Source of the DNA: Lanius collurio
Lineage: Eukaryota > Chordata > Aves > Passeriformes > Laniidae
DNA length: 64,000 nucleotides
NCBI GenBank assembly: GCA_020086605.1
Contig: JACBWW010000017.1
Location: 13,579,245-13,643,244 of the forward strand
Direction of reading: 5' to 3'
Positions 62,416 to 64,000 of this stretch are shown here, piece by piece (positions within the stretch are counted from its first letter, which is position 1; each line of letters starts with the position of its first letter). A model generated the notes under the pieces. It was not told where the DNA came from and searched no databases. It saw only the letters and a list, made by a program, of their open reading frames with translations. The position numbers and the translations under genes are program-made.

Positions 62416-62498
62416 TGAACCAAGGTCAGGCAACAGAGCTGCACAAAACCAGCCAAGGGTCAAGGCCAGCTGGAGCCCTGGGCTGCAGATGCCCCGAA
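62416..62498. repeat. 83-bp direct repeat, copy 2
   Basis: Second copy of the unit at 60178-60260, same orientation, two differences. It abuts a perfect 10-bp inverted repeat at its right edge. Confidence 0.9.
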
Positions 62499-62520
62499 AG
62501 TGAACTGAAAAGTTCACTTT
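62497..62520. repeat. Perfect 10-bp inverted repeat with 4-bp loop
   Basis: AAAGTGAACT, GAAA, AGTTCACTTT: arms perfectly complementary. It lies at the junction of the second 83-bp repeat copy. It could form a hairpin. The GAAAGTGAA wording also resembles half of an interferon-response-type site. Confidence 0.85.
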
Positions 62521-64000
62521 GCACTCAATACCTTCCGGCTCAGTTTCATCATTGTATTTTGAACAGGGGTTGACTGAGTATTAGGTTTGATTTGTCTTTA
62601 GTAAAGTAATTCTAGCGTCAGGCCAAAGTAATACAGTGGATAACTCTGTTTTGCATTCAGATCCCTCTGAGGAAGAAGAGATCTAGACTTACAAGTATCT
62701 CTTTTCACAATAATATAAATGCATAAGAAAGTAAGAACTTTACCATCAGTGACCCAGGAGCACAATGAACAGAGATGTTGGCAATTCAGGTGCTACACAT
62801 TTCCTGGAATCAGGACTTAAAATCTAGATTTAACAGTTTGAAAATGTAACTTCTTTTGTAAAAGAAGTGAGGACAGTTCTTCTGTTTTCAGAAACCATCA
62901 GTGTATCTTCAGCACCGAATATAATTTCAGAGAATCCCGTATATTCTTTTGATAACAGATAAAGTAAAATCATACAATTTGGAAGTATATTAGATATTTA
63001 AGTATCTGATAGTTTTCTAAAATATGCAGTTGTAGATTTCTGAGACTGAGGAAGTCAAAGGGAGAGACTGAAATTCATCATGTCACTAACTTGGGGAAGC
63101 AAACCTCCACGTTGAATAATGACCCTTTGTCTTCCACCAATTTAAAACCCACAGGGAAGTACTTTACAAATTTAACATTTTCAAAAGGCAGACCTGGTCA
63201 TCTATTGAAGATAAACAACTCCAAAGTTTCTTTGGAGTACAATCATTCCAGAAAAGTCTTTCATCAAAAAATGTAATCCAGAGTGATACATCACTTACAG
63301 CAATAAAATAATCTGCATGAGCAAACACAGCTTCTGTCAGTAATTGTGCTTCCTTGCCCTAGGCATAAGTTTGTTACATATGGGAAGGGATAATACTTGT
63401 GGTTACAGTTCCCAGTATCAAATTTTCCTTTCCCAGTTCACACTTACTCATACCTATGCTTATCCAGCAGCAGTTGCATAAGATGCAATTCCAAACATTT
63501 ACAATCCACCTCTTGCAAGCAATAAACCGCATCAAATTAGCCCCTGACGTGCTTTGTACTAGTAAAGCAATTTCCAGATCCATCATGAAGTATCAGGACT
63601 ATTACTTGTCTGCAGGCAGTACAGCCATTTTTTCTGACAGTGTTACCTGCAAGTGCTAGTTTATATAAACTTATTGTCCCTGTCACATAACTGAGAGACC
63701 CTCAGGCAAAAGCACAAATTCAGCATAATTTCTTTCCCCCATTTCTGGGAGTTGGAGTGCATATCCATGTGATCCGACATCATGAGATGTCCCAGAAGCA
63801 ACACCAGTGATGCTCCTTACTACTGATTTCTCCTGCTGATGTCCATCACACCCCACACATAACAGCATTTTTGGGGACCCTGAACCCTGCCATTACCTTG
63901 ACTAACCTGTTCCCTTGTACAGCTGTGTACAGTTCTATCTACAGACCATCCTTCACAATGAGCCCTTTCCGTATGGCAGCCATCAGAGCAGAGATGGCTC
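62521..64000. other. Intergenic, no gene seen
   Basis: AT-rich sequence without a supported gene or recognised transposon up to the end of the window. Confidence 0.5.

Noticed and set aside
1..64000. CRISPR arrays, bacterial operons, phage or plasmid functions
   Set aside because: The receptor exon with splice donor, CR1 LINEs and LTRs show vertebrate nuclear DNA. No regularly spaced short repeats were seen.

Overview
The window is vertebrate nuclear DNA from a bird, probably a songbird (passerine). The evidence is a single-copy exon of a vertebrate neuronal receptor gene, several CR1 LINE fragments with the avian-type 3' end, ancient CR1/L3-like LINE relics, and solo LTRs of endogenous retroviruses (ERVs). 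Almost all of the 64 kb is non-coding. Most open frames are short chance frames in intron, intergenic or repeat sequence.

Layout. Positions 1-9797 are the 5' part of intron 1 of GPR158, read on the minus strand. Positions 9798-10329 are the 3' part of GPR158 exon 1, ending at a clean splice donor. The 5' part of that exon (signal peptide and start codon) and the promoter are lost in, or beyond, an assembly gap at 10330-10720. From 10721 to 64000 the window is the 5' flank of GPR158. That flank holds an ancient CR1/L3-like relic (14150-15360) split by a 513-bp solo LTR with perfect 5-bp target-site duplications, a second solo LTR (21332-21681), five younger CR1 pieces (26284, 28422, 39075, 44483, 44810), two isolated CpG-rich islands (28615-28861 and 50985-51480), and several simple repeats.

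The most unusual object is a compact LTR-flanked element on the minus strand, 53767-56337 (about 2.57 kb). It has two related LTRs of about 290 bp, near-identical 6-bp flanking target sites and a polypurine tract. Inside there is no recognisable pol or env. Instead, in element order, there is a frame resembling the betaretrovirus-type Gag matrix domain, then a GC-rich Ala/Pro/Gly-rich segment, then an intronless Y-box/cold-shock-domain frame with an unusual Phe/Tyr/Pro-rich tail. I interpret it as a non-autonomous ERV that captured a host Y-box mRNA. The nearest precedent in principle is oncogene capture by retroviruses.

How the parts relate: GPR158 is the only ordinary host gene seen. The CpG islands and homeodomain-site-rich AT blocks upstream of it are candidate distal regulatory elements or unannotated promoters. 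The remainder is transposon-derived or unremarkable intergenic sequence.
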